The translations under genes were made by a program, and so were the position numbers. This document shows, piece by piece, positions 40,214 to 49,596 of a stretch of 64,000 nt of DNA. The notes under the pieces are model-generated. The model searched no databases and was not told the origin of the DNA. It was given only the letters and a program-made list of their open reading frames with translations. Location of the stretch: the NCBI RefSeq assembly GCF_014656215.1, contig NZ_BNBZ01000013.1:62001-126000 (forward strand), given 5' to 3'. The stretch's first letter is position 1. Every line of letters starts with the position of its first letter. The DNA comes from Streptomyces zaomyceticus (lineage in GTDB: Bacteria; Actinomycetota; Actinomycetes; Streptomycetales; Streptomycetaceae).

Positions 40214-41103
40214 GCGGCGACGAGCCCCTGGACCCGGCGGAGCTTCTTCATCGGGCCGAGCTCCGACTCGTAGACCTTCTTGACGCCGTCACCGAGGGCG
40301 GCCTCGATGGCGCGGATGTCGCGGACCAGCCGCTGCAGGCCCTGCGGCTCGACGGAGGCGGCCTGGTCGGAGCCCCACATGGCGCGGTCGAGGGTGATGT
40401 GGCGCTCGACGAAGGTGGCGCCGAGGGCGACGGCGGCCAGGGTGGTCTGGAGGCCGGTCTCGTGGCCGGAGTAGCCGATCGGGACGTTCGGGTACTCCTC
40501 CTGGAGCGTCTGGATGACGCGCAGGTTGAGCTCCTCGGCCTTGGCCGGGTAGGTCGAGGTGGCGTGGCAGAGCAGGATGTTCTCGCTGCCGAGGACCTCG
40601 ACGGCGTGCCGGATCTGCTTCGGCGTCGACATGCCGGTGGAGAGGATGACCGTACGGCCGGTGGCGCGCAGCTCGCGCAGCAGCTCGTCGTCGGTGAGGG
40701 AGGCGGAGGCGACCTTGTGGGCGGGGACGTCGAACTTCTCCAGGAAGGCGACGGCCTCGGTGTCCCACGGGGAGGCGAACCAGTCGATGCCGCGCTCCTT
40801 GCAGTGCTCGTCGATGGCGCGGTACTGGGCCTCGTCGAACTCGACGCGGTGGCGGTAGTCGATGTACGTCATCCGGCCCCAGGGGGTGTCGCGCTCGATG
40901 TCCCACTGGTCGCGGGGGGTGCAGATCTCGGGGGTGCGCTTCTGGAACTTGACGGCGTCACAGCCGGCCTCGGCGGCCACGTCGATGAGGGCGAGGGCGT
41001 TGTCGAGGTCGCCGTTGTGGTTGATGCCGATCTCGCCGGTGATGTAGACGGACCGGCCCGGGCCCGCGGTCTTGTCGCCGAGGGTGCGAAGTCGCGTGTT
41101 CAT
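40210..41103 (-). CDS. neuB: Nonulosonate synthase of the NeuB family, lacking the SAF domain
   Basis: 297 residues. The TIM-barrel catalytic domain is complete: ITGEIGINHNGDLDNALALIDVAAEAGCDAVKFQKR (residues 21-55, the PEP/metal motif), FASPWDTEAVAFLEKF (near 110), HKVASASLTDDELLRELRATGRTVILSTGMST (near 130-160), CHATSTYPAKAEELNLRVI (near 185) and IGYSGHETG (near 212), ending HITLDRAMWGSDQAASVEP. Ordinary NeuB is about 345 residues and carries a C-terminal antifreeze-like SAF domain; this one stops at about the point where SAF would begin. It condenses PEP with a hexose or hexosamine (phosphate) to a nine-carbon acid. ATG 41103. Confidence 0.88.
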   Translation of the reverse strand: MNTRLRTLGDKTAGPGRSVYITGEIGINHNGDLDNALALIDVAAEAGCDAVKFQKRTPEICTPRDQWDIERDTPWGRMTYIDYRHRVEFDEAQYRAIDEHCKERGIDWFASPWDTEAVAFLEKFDVPAHKVASASLTDDELLRELRATGRTVILSTGMSTPKQIRHAVEVLGSENILLCHATSTYPAKAEELNLRVIQTLQEEYPNVPIGYSGHETGLQTTLAAVALGATFVERHITLDRAMWGSDQAASVEPQGLQRLVRDIRAIEAALGDGVKKVYESELGPMKKLRRVQGLVAA

Positions 41104-41114
41104 GGTGCTGTTCC

Positions 41115-42299
41115 TTAGGAGTCGGGGGTGTCGAGCTCGGGTCCGAGGAGCCAGGCGGCGATCTCGCGGATCGCTCCGGAGCCACCCGGGGTGACGGTGA
41201 CCGCGCGGGCCGCGGCCCGTACGGAGTCGTGGGCGCTGCTCACCGCGACGGGCCAGCCGACGAGGTGGAAGCAGGGCAGGTCGTTGACGTCGTTTCCGGC
41301 GTAGAGCACGCGCTGGGGGTCGATGCCCTCGGCCTCGCACCACTCCTTGAGGGCCCGGTCCTTGCGGTCGATGCCGTGCAGGACGGGGATCTTGAGCTTG
41401 CGGGCGCGGGCGGCGACGACGGCGTTCTGCTCGGTGGAGAGGATGAGGACCGGGAGTCCGGCGCGGCGCAGGGCGGCGATGCCGAGGCCGTCGCCGCGGT
41501 GCGCGGAGACGAACTCGCGTCCCTCGGCGTCGAGGTGGACCCGGTCGTCGGTCTGGGTGCCGTCGAAGTCGAGGACGACGGCGTCGATGTCCGCGAAGCC
41601 GGGGGTGGCCGGGGTGTCGAGGAGCGGCGCCAGGGCGCGGGCGCGGGCCAGGTCGTGCGGGTCGTCGATCTCCAGGACCCGTGCCGGGTCGGTGACGACG
41701 AGCGCGGTGCGGCCGAAGAAGCGGTGCTCGTGGGTGCGGAAGCCGGCCGCGTCCATGGCGTAGACGGCGCCGGTCTCCAGGTACTCGGGCTCGCGGTCCT
41801 GGCGGCGGGGGCGGTGGGCCTTGTCGTGGTTGACGCCGGTGGCCCCGTCCTCGGCCGTGTCGCGCCAGAGGAAGCCGTGCGTGGGGGCCGCGGTGAAGGC
41901 CGTGTCCGCGGCGCCGGAGGTGACGCGGAGGGCCGTCTCGGCGATCTCGGCGGAGGTGAGGAAGGGGCTCGTGCACTGGACGAGGAGGACCACGTCGGCC
42001 GGGCGGCCGTGGGTGGCCTCGAAGGCGTCCATGGCGTGCAGGACCGCCGACTCGCTGGTGGCGGTGTCGCCCGCGATCCCGGCGGGGCGCCGCACGGCCT
42101 CGGCTCCGGCCGTCCGGGCGGCCGCCGCGATGCGCTCGTCGTCGGTGGAGACCACGACGTGGGTCACCGGGCGGGCGCCGAGGCAGGCGTGGACGGCGCG
42201 GGCCACCAGGGGGACTCCGGCCACCGGGGCGAGGTTCTTGGCGGGGACGCCCCTGGAGCCGCCCCTCGCGGGGATCACGGCGAGCACGGTGGTGGTCAT
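41115..42299 (-). CDS. neuA: CMP-nonulosonate synthetase fused to a KdsC-type HAD phosphatase
   Basis: 394 residues in two domains. Residues 1-225 are an acylneuraminate cytidylyltransferase: VLAVIPARGGSRGVPAKNLAPVAGVPLV (CTP loop), STDDERIAAAA, VVLLVQCTSPFLTSAEI and TGAVYAMDAAGF. Residues 235-394 are a HAD phosphatase of the KdsC group: VVLDFDGTQTDD (both Asp present), LILSTEQN, KLKIPVLHGIDRKDRAL and YAGNDVNDLPCF. The fusion suggests that a 9-phosphate intermediate is dephosphorylated and then activated with CTP, as in Kdn or vertebrate-type sialic-acid routes. ATG 42299 abuts the upstream stop; 11 nt precede neuB. Confidence 0.9.
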   Translation of the reverse strand: MTTTVLAVIPARGGSRGVPAKNLAPVAGVPLVARAVHACLGARPVTHVVVSTDDERIAAAARTAGAEAVRRPAGIAGDTATSESAVLHAMDAFEATHGRPADVVLLVQCTSPFLTSAEIAETALRVTSGAADTAFTAAPTHGFLWRDTAEDGATGVNHDKAHRPRRQDREPEYLETGAVYAMDAAGFRTHEHRFFGRTALVVTDPARVLEIDDPHDLARARALAPLLDTPATPGFADIDAVVLDFDGTQTDDRVHLDAEGREFVSAHRGDGLGIAALRRAGLPVLILSTEQNAVVAARARKLKIPVLHGIDRKDRALKEWCEAEGIDPQRVLYAGNDVNDLPCFHLVGWPVAVSSAHDSVRAAARAVTVTPGGSGAIREIAAWLLGPELDTPDS

Positions 42300-43588
42300 C
42301 AGAGTTCTCCCAGGCGGCGGATGACGGGCGCGACGCGTTGCACGCCGTGGCGGTACGCGCCCCGTGCCGCCTCCCGGACGACGCGGCGCAGCCCGCTCTC
42401 GCGGGGCTCCGGCGCGGTGACGTCCAGGCGGTGGCGGGCGAGGATCCCGGGCAGGTAGCCGGGGGCCGTCTCCGCGGTGTAGTAGGGGGTGATCGGGGGC
42501 GGCGCGGGAAGCGCCAGGAGTGCGGCGACCCGGTCGCGGGCCGTGTCGAAGGCGGCCTCGTACGGGCTGTCGGAGGCGACGCCCTGCCGGGCCAGCCAGG
42601 TCTCGTCCGGCGTCGGGGCGAGCCCCTTGTCGAGTCGGTCGAAGGAGGCCAGCAGGCCGGAGCCGACGAAGTGGTGGTTGCCGAGCGCCTCGCGGACCCC
42701 GAGGTCGGTGAGGATCGCGGTGGGGATCCGCCGGTGGAGGGCTTCGAGGGCGGCCGTGGAGGAGACGGTGACCAGCAGGTCGGTCCGGTCGAGCACCTCG
42801 CCCATGTGCCCGTACACGAGCCGGAAGTTGGCCGGCGGGTCGAGCTCGCGGACCAGCTTCTGGAAGGGGAACTCCTCCAGGTGCGTGGTGTGTTCGCCCG
42901 GCTTGGAGCGGAGCTTGAGGAGCACCTCGCGGCCGGGGTGGAGGCGGGCGTGCCCGACGAGCCGCCGCAGCACATAGGCGCGTTCGGCCCGGGTGACGGG
43001 CACGGACGGCTGGGCGGCGAAGACCAGGGTGTCGCGGCCGGCCTCGGGGGCGTACGGGGCGCCGCCGAGGAAGGGCAGCGCGGCCTCGACGACCGAGTCG
43101 GCTCCGGCGCCCACTCCCTCGTACACGGCGCGGAACCGCTCCGCGTCGTGGCGGGAGTTGGCGAGGACGACATCGGCGCCGTGGCGCAGCAGCAGTCCGT
43201 CGGTCAGCTTCTCGTAGACGACGCCGACATAGCCGGTGACGACCACGGGGCGCCGTTCGAGGCCCAGGTCGGCGAGGCCCTGGAGGACGGCCCGGACGGT
43301 GCCGCCGACGAGGGCGAGCACGAGGACGTCGTATCCCTCGCCGCGCGTCTCCGCGTCCCGTACCGCGCGCAGGAACTCCGCACCGGTCACCTCGCGCGGG
43401 GTGGTCGTGGACACCCCGGTCTCGGCGAGCTGGCGTTCGGTGGGCGTGGCCCGTCCCCGCAGGACGAATCCGGCGGGTTCGGCGGTCGCCGTGGTGATGC
43501 GGCGCGCCGTGAGGGCGCCCCATTTCCACCGGGTGTCGGAGTCCGCGAGTACGGCGACCCGTACCGCTTCTCTGCTGCTTGCTGGCAC
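42299..43588 (-). CDS. Putative glycosyltransferase (DUF6716-like), first gene of the glycan operon
   Basis: 429 residues. VRVAVLADSDTRWKWGALTA opens a Rossmann-type domain; VVVTGYVGVVYEKLTDGLLLRHGADVVLANSRHDAERFR (near 120) and VLLKLRSKPGEHTTHLEEFPFQ (near 235) are followed by YGHMGEVLDRTDLLVTVSSTAALEALHRRIPTAIL (near 270-300), whose Ser-Ser-Thr segment is like the nucleotide-binding loop of GT-B transferases. I assign DUF6716 from memory with moderate certainty. GTG 43588 is chosen over 43636 because TAGCGT lies 7 nt before it. It heads the minus-strand glycan operon and is divergent from a GT2 gene. Confidence 0.62.
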   Translation of the reverse strand: MPASSREAVRVAVLADSDTRWKWGALTARRITTATAEPAGFVLRGRATPTERQLAETGVSTTTPREVTGAEFLRAVRDAETRGEGYDVLVLALVGGTVRAVLQGLADLGLERRPVVVTGYVGVVYEKLTDGLLLRHGADVVLANSRHDAERFRAVYEGVGAGADSVVEAALPFLGGAPYAPEAGRDTLVFAAQPSVPVTRAERAYVLRRLVGHARLHPGREVLLKLRSKPGEHTTHLEEFPFQKLVRELDPPANFRLVYGHMGEVLDRTDLLVTVSSTAALEALHRRIPTAILTDLGVREALGNHHFVGSGLLASFDRLDKGLAPTPDETWLARQGVASDSPYEAAFDTARDRVAALLALPAPPPITPYYTAETAPGYLPGILARHRLDVTAPEPRESGLRRVVREAARGAYRHGVQRVAPVIRRLGEL

Positions 43589-43794
43589 GCCGAGGACGCT
43601 AGAAGGGCATTCCGCTTTTCGGCCCAACTGGGTCACAACAAACGGTGAACAGAGCCTCTCCGACCGCTGAAGCGGGGCGCGAAACGGGCGCGCCGGGGTG
43701 GATTTCCCCTGCGGGTAAAGGCGGTTAATCGGCCCGCCGCCTGGTGTTCACCGGACCGCTGCCCACCGGTCGGTGGGAATGCCGGGGCGGCGCC

Positions 43795-43807
43795 TACCGT
43801 CGGCCGG
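43795..43807 (+). promoter_or_regulatory. Leaderless promoter -10 boxes of the divergent glycan genes
   Basis: TACCGT (43795-43800) lies exactly 7 nt before the GTG at 43808. On the opposite strand TAGCGT lies 7 nt before the GTG at 43588. Both messages would begin at their start codons. The 43589-43807 gap shows no other gene; -35 boxes are not clear. Confidence 0.5.
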
Positions 43808-44863
43808 GTGGTCAAGCTCTCCGTCGTCGTGCCGTTCTTCAACGTGCAGACATACGCCCCCGACACCCTCACGAGCCTGCGGGCCAACGCCCGCGAGGAC
43901 TTCGAGTTCCTCCTTGTCGACGACTGCTCCTCCGACGGGACTCCCGAGCTCCTCGAACGGGCCGCGCGCGAGATCCCGGGTGCCGTCCTGATCAGGCACG
44001 AGCACAACGAGGGCCTCGCCACGGCCCGGAACACCGGGCTCGACGCCGCCCGCGGCGAGTACCTCACCTTCCTCGACGGGGACGACTGGCTCGCCCCCGG
44101 CTACTACGCGCGTCTGGTCGCCGCGGCCGAGGACCTCGGCTGCGACTTCCTGCGCACCGACCACGTCTCCGTCACCGGCAGGAACCGCGCCGTCCGCCGC
44201 GCGCCGGTCCCCCTGCGCGGCGAGGTGCTCGACCCGCGCGAGGCGATCCTGCCGGCGCACCGGACGACCTCGGTCGACTACCCCTACGCATGGGCGGGGA
44301 TCTATCACCGCCGGCTCCTGGACCGCGGCCTGCTGCATTTCCCGCACGGGCTGCGGACGGCCGAGGACCGGCCGTGGATCTGGAAACTCCACCGTGAGGC
44401 GGAATCGTTCGCCGCGATCGGTGAACTCGGTGTCTTCTACCGGCGCGGAGTGGCGACCTCACTGACGCAGATCGGCGATGTACGGCAATTGGATTTCATT
44501 CGCGCATTCGACCAGGTGATCGAGGAGACGGGTAAGGACGCGGACGCGGAACTGCTTCTTCCGAAGGCCGTCCGCACCTATTGCGCGGTGATTTCCCATC
44601 ACATCGGTTCGATCGAACGCTTCGAACCCGAGGTGGCCCGCCGGTTGAAGGCGATGAGCGCGGGCGCGTTGCGGCGGATGCCGCAGGACGTCCTCGACGA
44701 GGCGCTCGCCGCGATGGGCGGGGACCGGGCGGCGACGCTCCGCAGACTCCGGCGCCGCCGCCCGGCACCACCCCCGACGCCGGGCTCGGGTCCGGGCGCG
44801 GGCCCCGGGGCGGGTCCGGGCGCCGGGACCACCGGCCGGGCCGCGGCGGAGGTGGCCGCATGA
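43808..44863 (+). CDS. Family 2 glycosyltransferase with Gly/Pro/Ala-repeat tail
   Basis: 351 residues. The GT-A fold is plain: LSVVVPFFNVQTYAPDTLTSLRAN (residues 4-27), EFLLVDDCSSDGTPELL (near 35), NEGLATARNTGLDAARGEYLTFLDGDDWL (near 70-97, with the metal-binding DGDD). A helical C-terminal domain follows, and the last 40 residues are a low-complexity tail with GPGA repeats. It probably adds a sugar or polyol-type unit to the surface glycan. GTG 43808. It overlaps the next gene by 4 bp. Confidence 0.88.
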   Translation: MVKLSVVVPFFNVQTYAPDTLTSLRANAREDFEFLLVDDCSSDGTPELLERAAREIPGAVLIRHEHNEGLATARNTGLDAARGEYLTFLDGDDWLAPGYYARLVAAAEDLGCDFLRTDHVSVTGRNRAVRRAPVPLRGEVLDPREAILPAHRTTSVDYPYAWAGIYHRRLLDRGLLHFPHGLRTAEDRPWIWKLHREAESFAAIGELGVFYRRGVATSLTQIGDVRQLDFIRAFDQVIEETGKDADAELLLPKAVRTYCAVISHHIGSIERFEPEVARRLKAMSAGALRRMPQDVLDEALAAMGGDRAATLRRLRRRRPAPPPTPGSGPGAGPGAGPGAGTTGRAAAEVAA

Positions 44864-46209
44864 GCCCCCGCCGCACCACCCAGATCTTCTGCGCCTCCAC
44901 CCCCTACGGGGCGGTGACCATCGCCGCCGCCCTCGACAGCGGCGCCTTCGGCCCCGCCGACCGCCGGATCCTCCTCGTCACCAACAACGCCGCCGTGCCG
45001 GAGACGACCCCGCCGCTGGACGAGGCCGAGGGCTTCGCCCGGCTGCGCGACCGCTTCGACTCCGTCCTGTCGTGGAACGAGACGATCTCCCCGCTCCACC
45101 CCGGCGGCTGGACCCCCCGGCCCGGCGATCTGCCGCTCCTCCAGCGCCATCTGCGCAAACTCTGGAACCTCGGCGACGACCGGGTCGAGCTCGCCCTGGA
45201 ATCGCTCCAGGTCACGCCCGCGCTCGCGATCGCCCAGCTGCTGCCCGACGCACCGATCACCGTGTACGCGGACGGTCTGATGAGCTACGGGCCGACCCGT
45301 AACAAGATCGACCCGCTGATCGGCGGACGCGTCGGCCGACTGCTCCACCTGGACCTCGTCCCCGGACTCGCGCCGCTGCTGCTCGCCGAGTTCGGGGCGG
45401 TGGCGGAGGCCGTGCCGACCGAGGCGTTCACGCGGTGCGTGGACGCGCTGGCCGGTCCGGCCGCCACCGCCGGCACGGAGGAAGGACCGGCGCTGCTCCT
45501 CGGCCAGTACCTGGCGGCGCTCGACCTGCTGACCGTCGCCGAGGAGGAGGAGCTGCATCTGCGGATGGTCCGGGGCGCGGTGGCCCGGGGCCACCGACGG
45601 CTCGTCTTCAAGCCGCATCCGACGGCCCCCGACGCCTGGTCGAGGACGCTGGTGCGGGCCGCCGAGGCGCTCGGCGCGGAACTGACCGTCGAGGACCGGC
45701 CGGTCCTCGCGGAGGTGCTCTACCGCGAGCTCCGGCCCGCCCTCGTCGTCGGCTGCTTCTCGACGGCGCTGCTCACCGCGCGGACCTTCTACGGACTGCC
45801 GGTCGCCCGGGTCGGCACGCGCGCCCTGCTCGAACGGCTCACGCCCTTCCCGAACAGCAACCGCATCCCCCTCACGGTCGTCGACGCGGTGGTCCCGCCC
45901 CTGGAGACCGGCGCCGAGGACGGTACGGAGGGCGACGGGGAGGAGAATGGCGGGACGATCGGCACGGTGGAGCTGAACGACCTGGTGGCGGCGGTCGGCT
46001 TCGCGATGCAGCCGAAGATCCGGCCCGAGCTGCGGGAGCCTGCCGTACGGCATCTGTCGGGCCCGCTCGCCGGGCGCACCCGGCACCACTTCACCCGCCG
46101 CCGCCTCACCGTCCTGAACCTGCCCGGCGGTATCCCGCTCCCCCGGCACCCCGGGGTCCGCCGCCTGGCGCGCCGCGCGCTGCGGCTGCGCAAGGCACTG
46201 CGGAGATAG
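44860..46209 (+). CDS. Polysialyltransferase-family glycosyltransferase
   Basis: 449 residues. TQIFCASTPYGAVTIAAALDSGAF begins the N-terminal Rossmann domain of the POLYST-like family; ITVYADGLMSYGPTRNKIDPLIGGRVGRLLHLDLVPGLAPLLLAEF near 125 resembles the acidic D-G loop. RLVFKPHPTAPDAWSRTLVRAAEALG near 245 contains the KPHP (HP) motif that contacts CMP-sugar in bacterial sialyltransferases, and VVGCFSTALLTARTFYGLPVARVG near 305 the Ser/Thr motif. A Glu/Gly-rich acidic insertion (GAEDGTEGDGEENGG) lies near 350. ATG 44860 overlaps the GT2 stop (ATGA). It probably polymerises or caps with the CMP-activated nonulosonate. Confidence 0.78.
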   Translation: MSPRRTTQIFCASTPYGAVTIAAALDSGAFGPADRRILLVTNNAAVPETTPPLDEAEGFARLRDRFDSVLSWNETISPLHPGGWTPRPGDLPLLQRHLRKLWNLGDDRVELALESLQVTPALAIAQLLPDAPITVYADGLMSYGPTRNKIDPLIGGRVGRLLHLDLVPGLAPLLLAEFGAVAEAVPTEAFTRCVDALAGPAATAGTEEGPALLLGQYLAALDLLTVAEEEELHLRMVRGAVARGHRRLVFKPHPTAPDAWSRTLVRAAEALGAELTVEDRPVLAEVLYRELRPALVVGCFSTALLTARTFYGLPVARVGTRALLERLTPFPNSNRIPLTVVDAVVPPLETGAEDGTEGDGEENGGTIGTVELNDLVAAVGFAMQPKIRPELREPAVRHLSGPLAGRTRHHFTRRRLTVLNLPGGIPLPRHPGVRRLARRALRLRKALRR

Positions 46210-46217
46210 CGGCGGGG

Positions 46218-47039
46218 TCAGGCGCGGGTGATCGCCTCCTGGATCTCGGTGACCCACTGCGAGCGGTCCTCCGGGCACTCCAGGTAGAGCTCGCGGGCGT
46301 ACCGCTGCGCCACGTAGCCGTTGGCCTCGATCCAGTGGGCCAGGGTCTGCGCGGTCGGCAGGATGGTGTCCATCGAGCCCCGGTGGACGACGGTCGCCGC
46401 CTCCTCGATGCCGGGCAGCACGTGCACCTCGACGCCTTCCACGGCCGTCCCCTCGGGGATGGTCATGGCGGCGTGCACGAGGACCGAGCCGTCGCCGCTG
46501 CCCGCGTCCTCGTAGTAGGCGATGCCCGGGCCGAACCCGGTGACCCCGGCGGCCTCCAGCCGGCCGCACAGCTCGTCGTACAGGGGCCCGATGACCGGGC
46601 CGATGTCCTGCGGGCCGAAGCTCGCGGCGACCGCGCTCAGCTCGGCGATCCGGACGGCGGGGATCTTCTTGACGACGACGTCCTGGGTGGACATGCGTCC
46701 CTCGCTCTCGATGGCTCGGAGCCGCGCGCCGACCTGGGCGAGCCGGGCCCGCGCCTCCGCCAGGGCCGCTTCCAGCTCGGCCTGGCGCAGACGCAGCATG
46801 CCCCGCAGCTCGTCCGCGTCGAACTTCTCGTCGAGGATCGCCCCCACCTGTTCGAGGGTGAAGCCGAGGTCCTTGAGCGCGATGACACGGTTGAGCAGGG
46901 CGAGCTGGTCCGCCGTGTAGAAGCGGTAGCCCGAGTGCGGGTCGACCCGGGCCGGGCGCAGCAGTCCGATGGCGTCGTAGTGGCGCAGCATCCGGACCGA
47001 CACCCGCCCGTGCCGGGCGAAGTCTCCGATGTTGAACAT
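46218..47039 (-). CDS. MerR-family regulator with GyrI-like effector domain
   Basis: 273 residues. The MerR HTH is at residues 2-70 (FNIGDFARHGRVSVRMLRHYDAIGLLRPARVDPHSGYRFYTADQLALLNRVIALKDLGFTLEQV), a coiled-coil dimerisation helix near 80-115 (LRLRQAELEAALAEARARLAQVGARL), and a GyrI/AraC effector-type domain from about 120 to the end (VVVKKIPAVRIAELSAV, GIEEAATVVHRGSMDTILPTAQTLAHWIEANGY). This is the BmrR/TipA-like ligand-binding layout. ATG 47039. A palindrome in its promoter suggests autoregulation. Confidence 0.9.
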   Translation of the reverse strand: MFNIGDFARHGRVSVRMLRHYDAIGLLRPARVDPHSGYRFYTADQLALLNRVIALKDLGFTLEQVGAILDEKFDADELRGMLRLRQAELEAALAEARARLAQVGARLRAIESEGRMSTQDVVVKKIPAVRIAELSAVAASFGPQDIGPVIGPLYDELCGRLEAAGVTGFGPGIAYYEDAGSGDGSVLVHAAMTIPEGTAVEGVEVHVLPGIEEAATVVHRGSMDTILPTAQTLAHWIEANGYVAQRYARELYLECPEDRSQWVTEIQEAITRA

Positions 47040-47058
47040 GACGACCCCTACGGAACGG

Positions 47059-47080
47059 CCTCACACGGTGTGAGGGTCAA
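47059..47080 (-). promoter_or_regulatory. MerR-type operator/promoter upstream of the merR gene
   Basis: CCTCACAC-G-GTGTGAGG is a perfect 8+1+8 inverted repeat at 47059-47075. In the gene direction TTGACC (47080-47075) is followed by a 19-nt spacer and then TTCCGT, the overlong spacing that MerR proteins correct by DNA distortion. The -35 overlaps the lysE stop codon. Confidence 0.7.
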
Positions 47081-47739
47081 GCGGCGCTGCTGAGGGAGAG
47101 CTTCGCGGCGAAGCCGAGGAAGAGCGCGCCCGCGGCGGAGGTCGCCCCCGCCGAGAGCCGCCTGCGGCGCCGGAAGGCGGCGGCGAGGCGGGTGCCGCCG
47201 AATATCAGCATCGTGAGGTAGAGGAAGCTGCCGATCTCCAGGAGCGTGCCGAGCACCAGGAAGGAGAGGGCCGGGTACGCGTACGTGGGGTCCACGAACT
47301 GCACGAAGAACGAGATGAGGAAGAGGATCGCCTTGGGGTTGAACAGGCTGATGATCAGCGCCCGGCGGTAGGGGTGCTCCCCCGCGGCCGGAGCCTGTGC
47401 GGCCTCGTCGGCCGGCTCGGCCGCCGTCTCTCCGCGTGAGCGCCACATCGCCCAGGCCGAGCGCAGCATCCCGTACGCCATCCAGGCCAGATAGCCCGCG
47501 CCCGCGTACTTCACGATCATGAAGAGCAGGGGGGTGGTCTGGAGCAGCGAGGCCGCGCCGAGCGCGGCCAGCGTCATCAGGACCGCGTCGCCGGTGAAGA
47601 CGCCGGCGGCGGCCTTGTAGCCGGTCCGGGTGCCCTTGCGGGCGGCGACGGACAGGACGTACAGCGAGTTCGGCCCCGGCAGGAGGATGATGAGGACGAG
47701 GCCCACGAGGTAGGTCGGAAGATCGGTGACACCCAGCAT
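47077..47739 (-). CDS. LysE-family amino acid exporter (LeuE-like)
   Basis: 220 residues with six hydrophobic helices. The LysE/RhtB pattern is clear: YLVGLVLIILLPGPNSLYVLSVAARKGTRTGYKAAAGVFTGDAVLMTLAALGAASLL near the N-terminus with the conserved P-G-P-N-x-x-x-V and G-x-x-x-G-D motif, KYAGAGYLAWMAYGML, then SLFNPKAILFLISFFVQFV. It exports amino acids or related metabolites. ATG 47739. It is just upstream of merR in the same direction, but merR has its own promoter over the lysE stop. Confidence 0.9.
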   Translation of the reverse strand: MLGVTDLPTYLVGLVLIILLPGPNSLYVLSVAARKGTRTGYKAAAGVFTGDAVLMTLAALGAASLLQTTPLLFMIVKYAGAGYLAWMAYGMLRSAWAMWRSRGETAAEPADEAAQAPAAGEHPYRRALIISLFNPKAILFLISFFVQFVDPTYAYPALSFLVLGTLLEIGSFLYLTMLIFGGTRLAAAFRRRRRLSAGATSAAGALFLGFAAKLSLSSAA

Positions 47740-47798
47740 GAAGCGGAGTGTCGCATGTCAGTACGACACTCCGCCTGCGTGTTTCGTATCGCGGAAGA

Positions 47799-49379
<1,581 letters not shown>

Positions 49380-49410
49380 TGGTTGTGCCTCCCGATAGCT
49401 CTTTCCCAGC

Positions 49411-49446
49411 GGTACCGGCCCTTCGTTACTCGCCGGTACCGGCCCT
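49411..49446. repeat. Short direct repeat in the mutase/L,D-transpeptidase gap
   Basis: GGTACCGGCCCT occurs at 49411-49422 and again at 49435-49446, 24 bp apart, each containing a GGTACC palindrome. It lies 32-67 bp upstream of the mutase start and may bind its regulator. The rest of 49380-49596 shows nothing recognisable beyond the ribosome binding sites. Confidence 0.4.
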
Positions 49447-49596
49447 CGCGACGGACTGTAGCGGCGGGTGTCCTGACGATGGAGAGCAGCACGCTGGGAC
49501 CTTCCTCACAGCATGCGCGGATCGTGACCTTCGCGCGCAACCGCACACGCGCGGGGAGCATCCCTACGTACACACGACACGTCCCGGGGGGCAACG

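Noticed and set aside
44104..44115. A CTACGCGCGTCT sequence resembling the nucleoside palindrome inside the GT2 gene
   Set aside because: It lies inside a coding sequence and the right half-site is broken, so it looks like chance codon use.
39041..46209. The glycan region as a secondary-metabolite cluster
   Set aside because: There are no polyketide, peptide or terpene synthases; the gene set fits a wall or surface glycopolymer.
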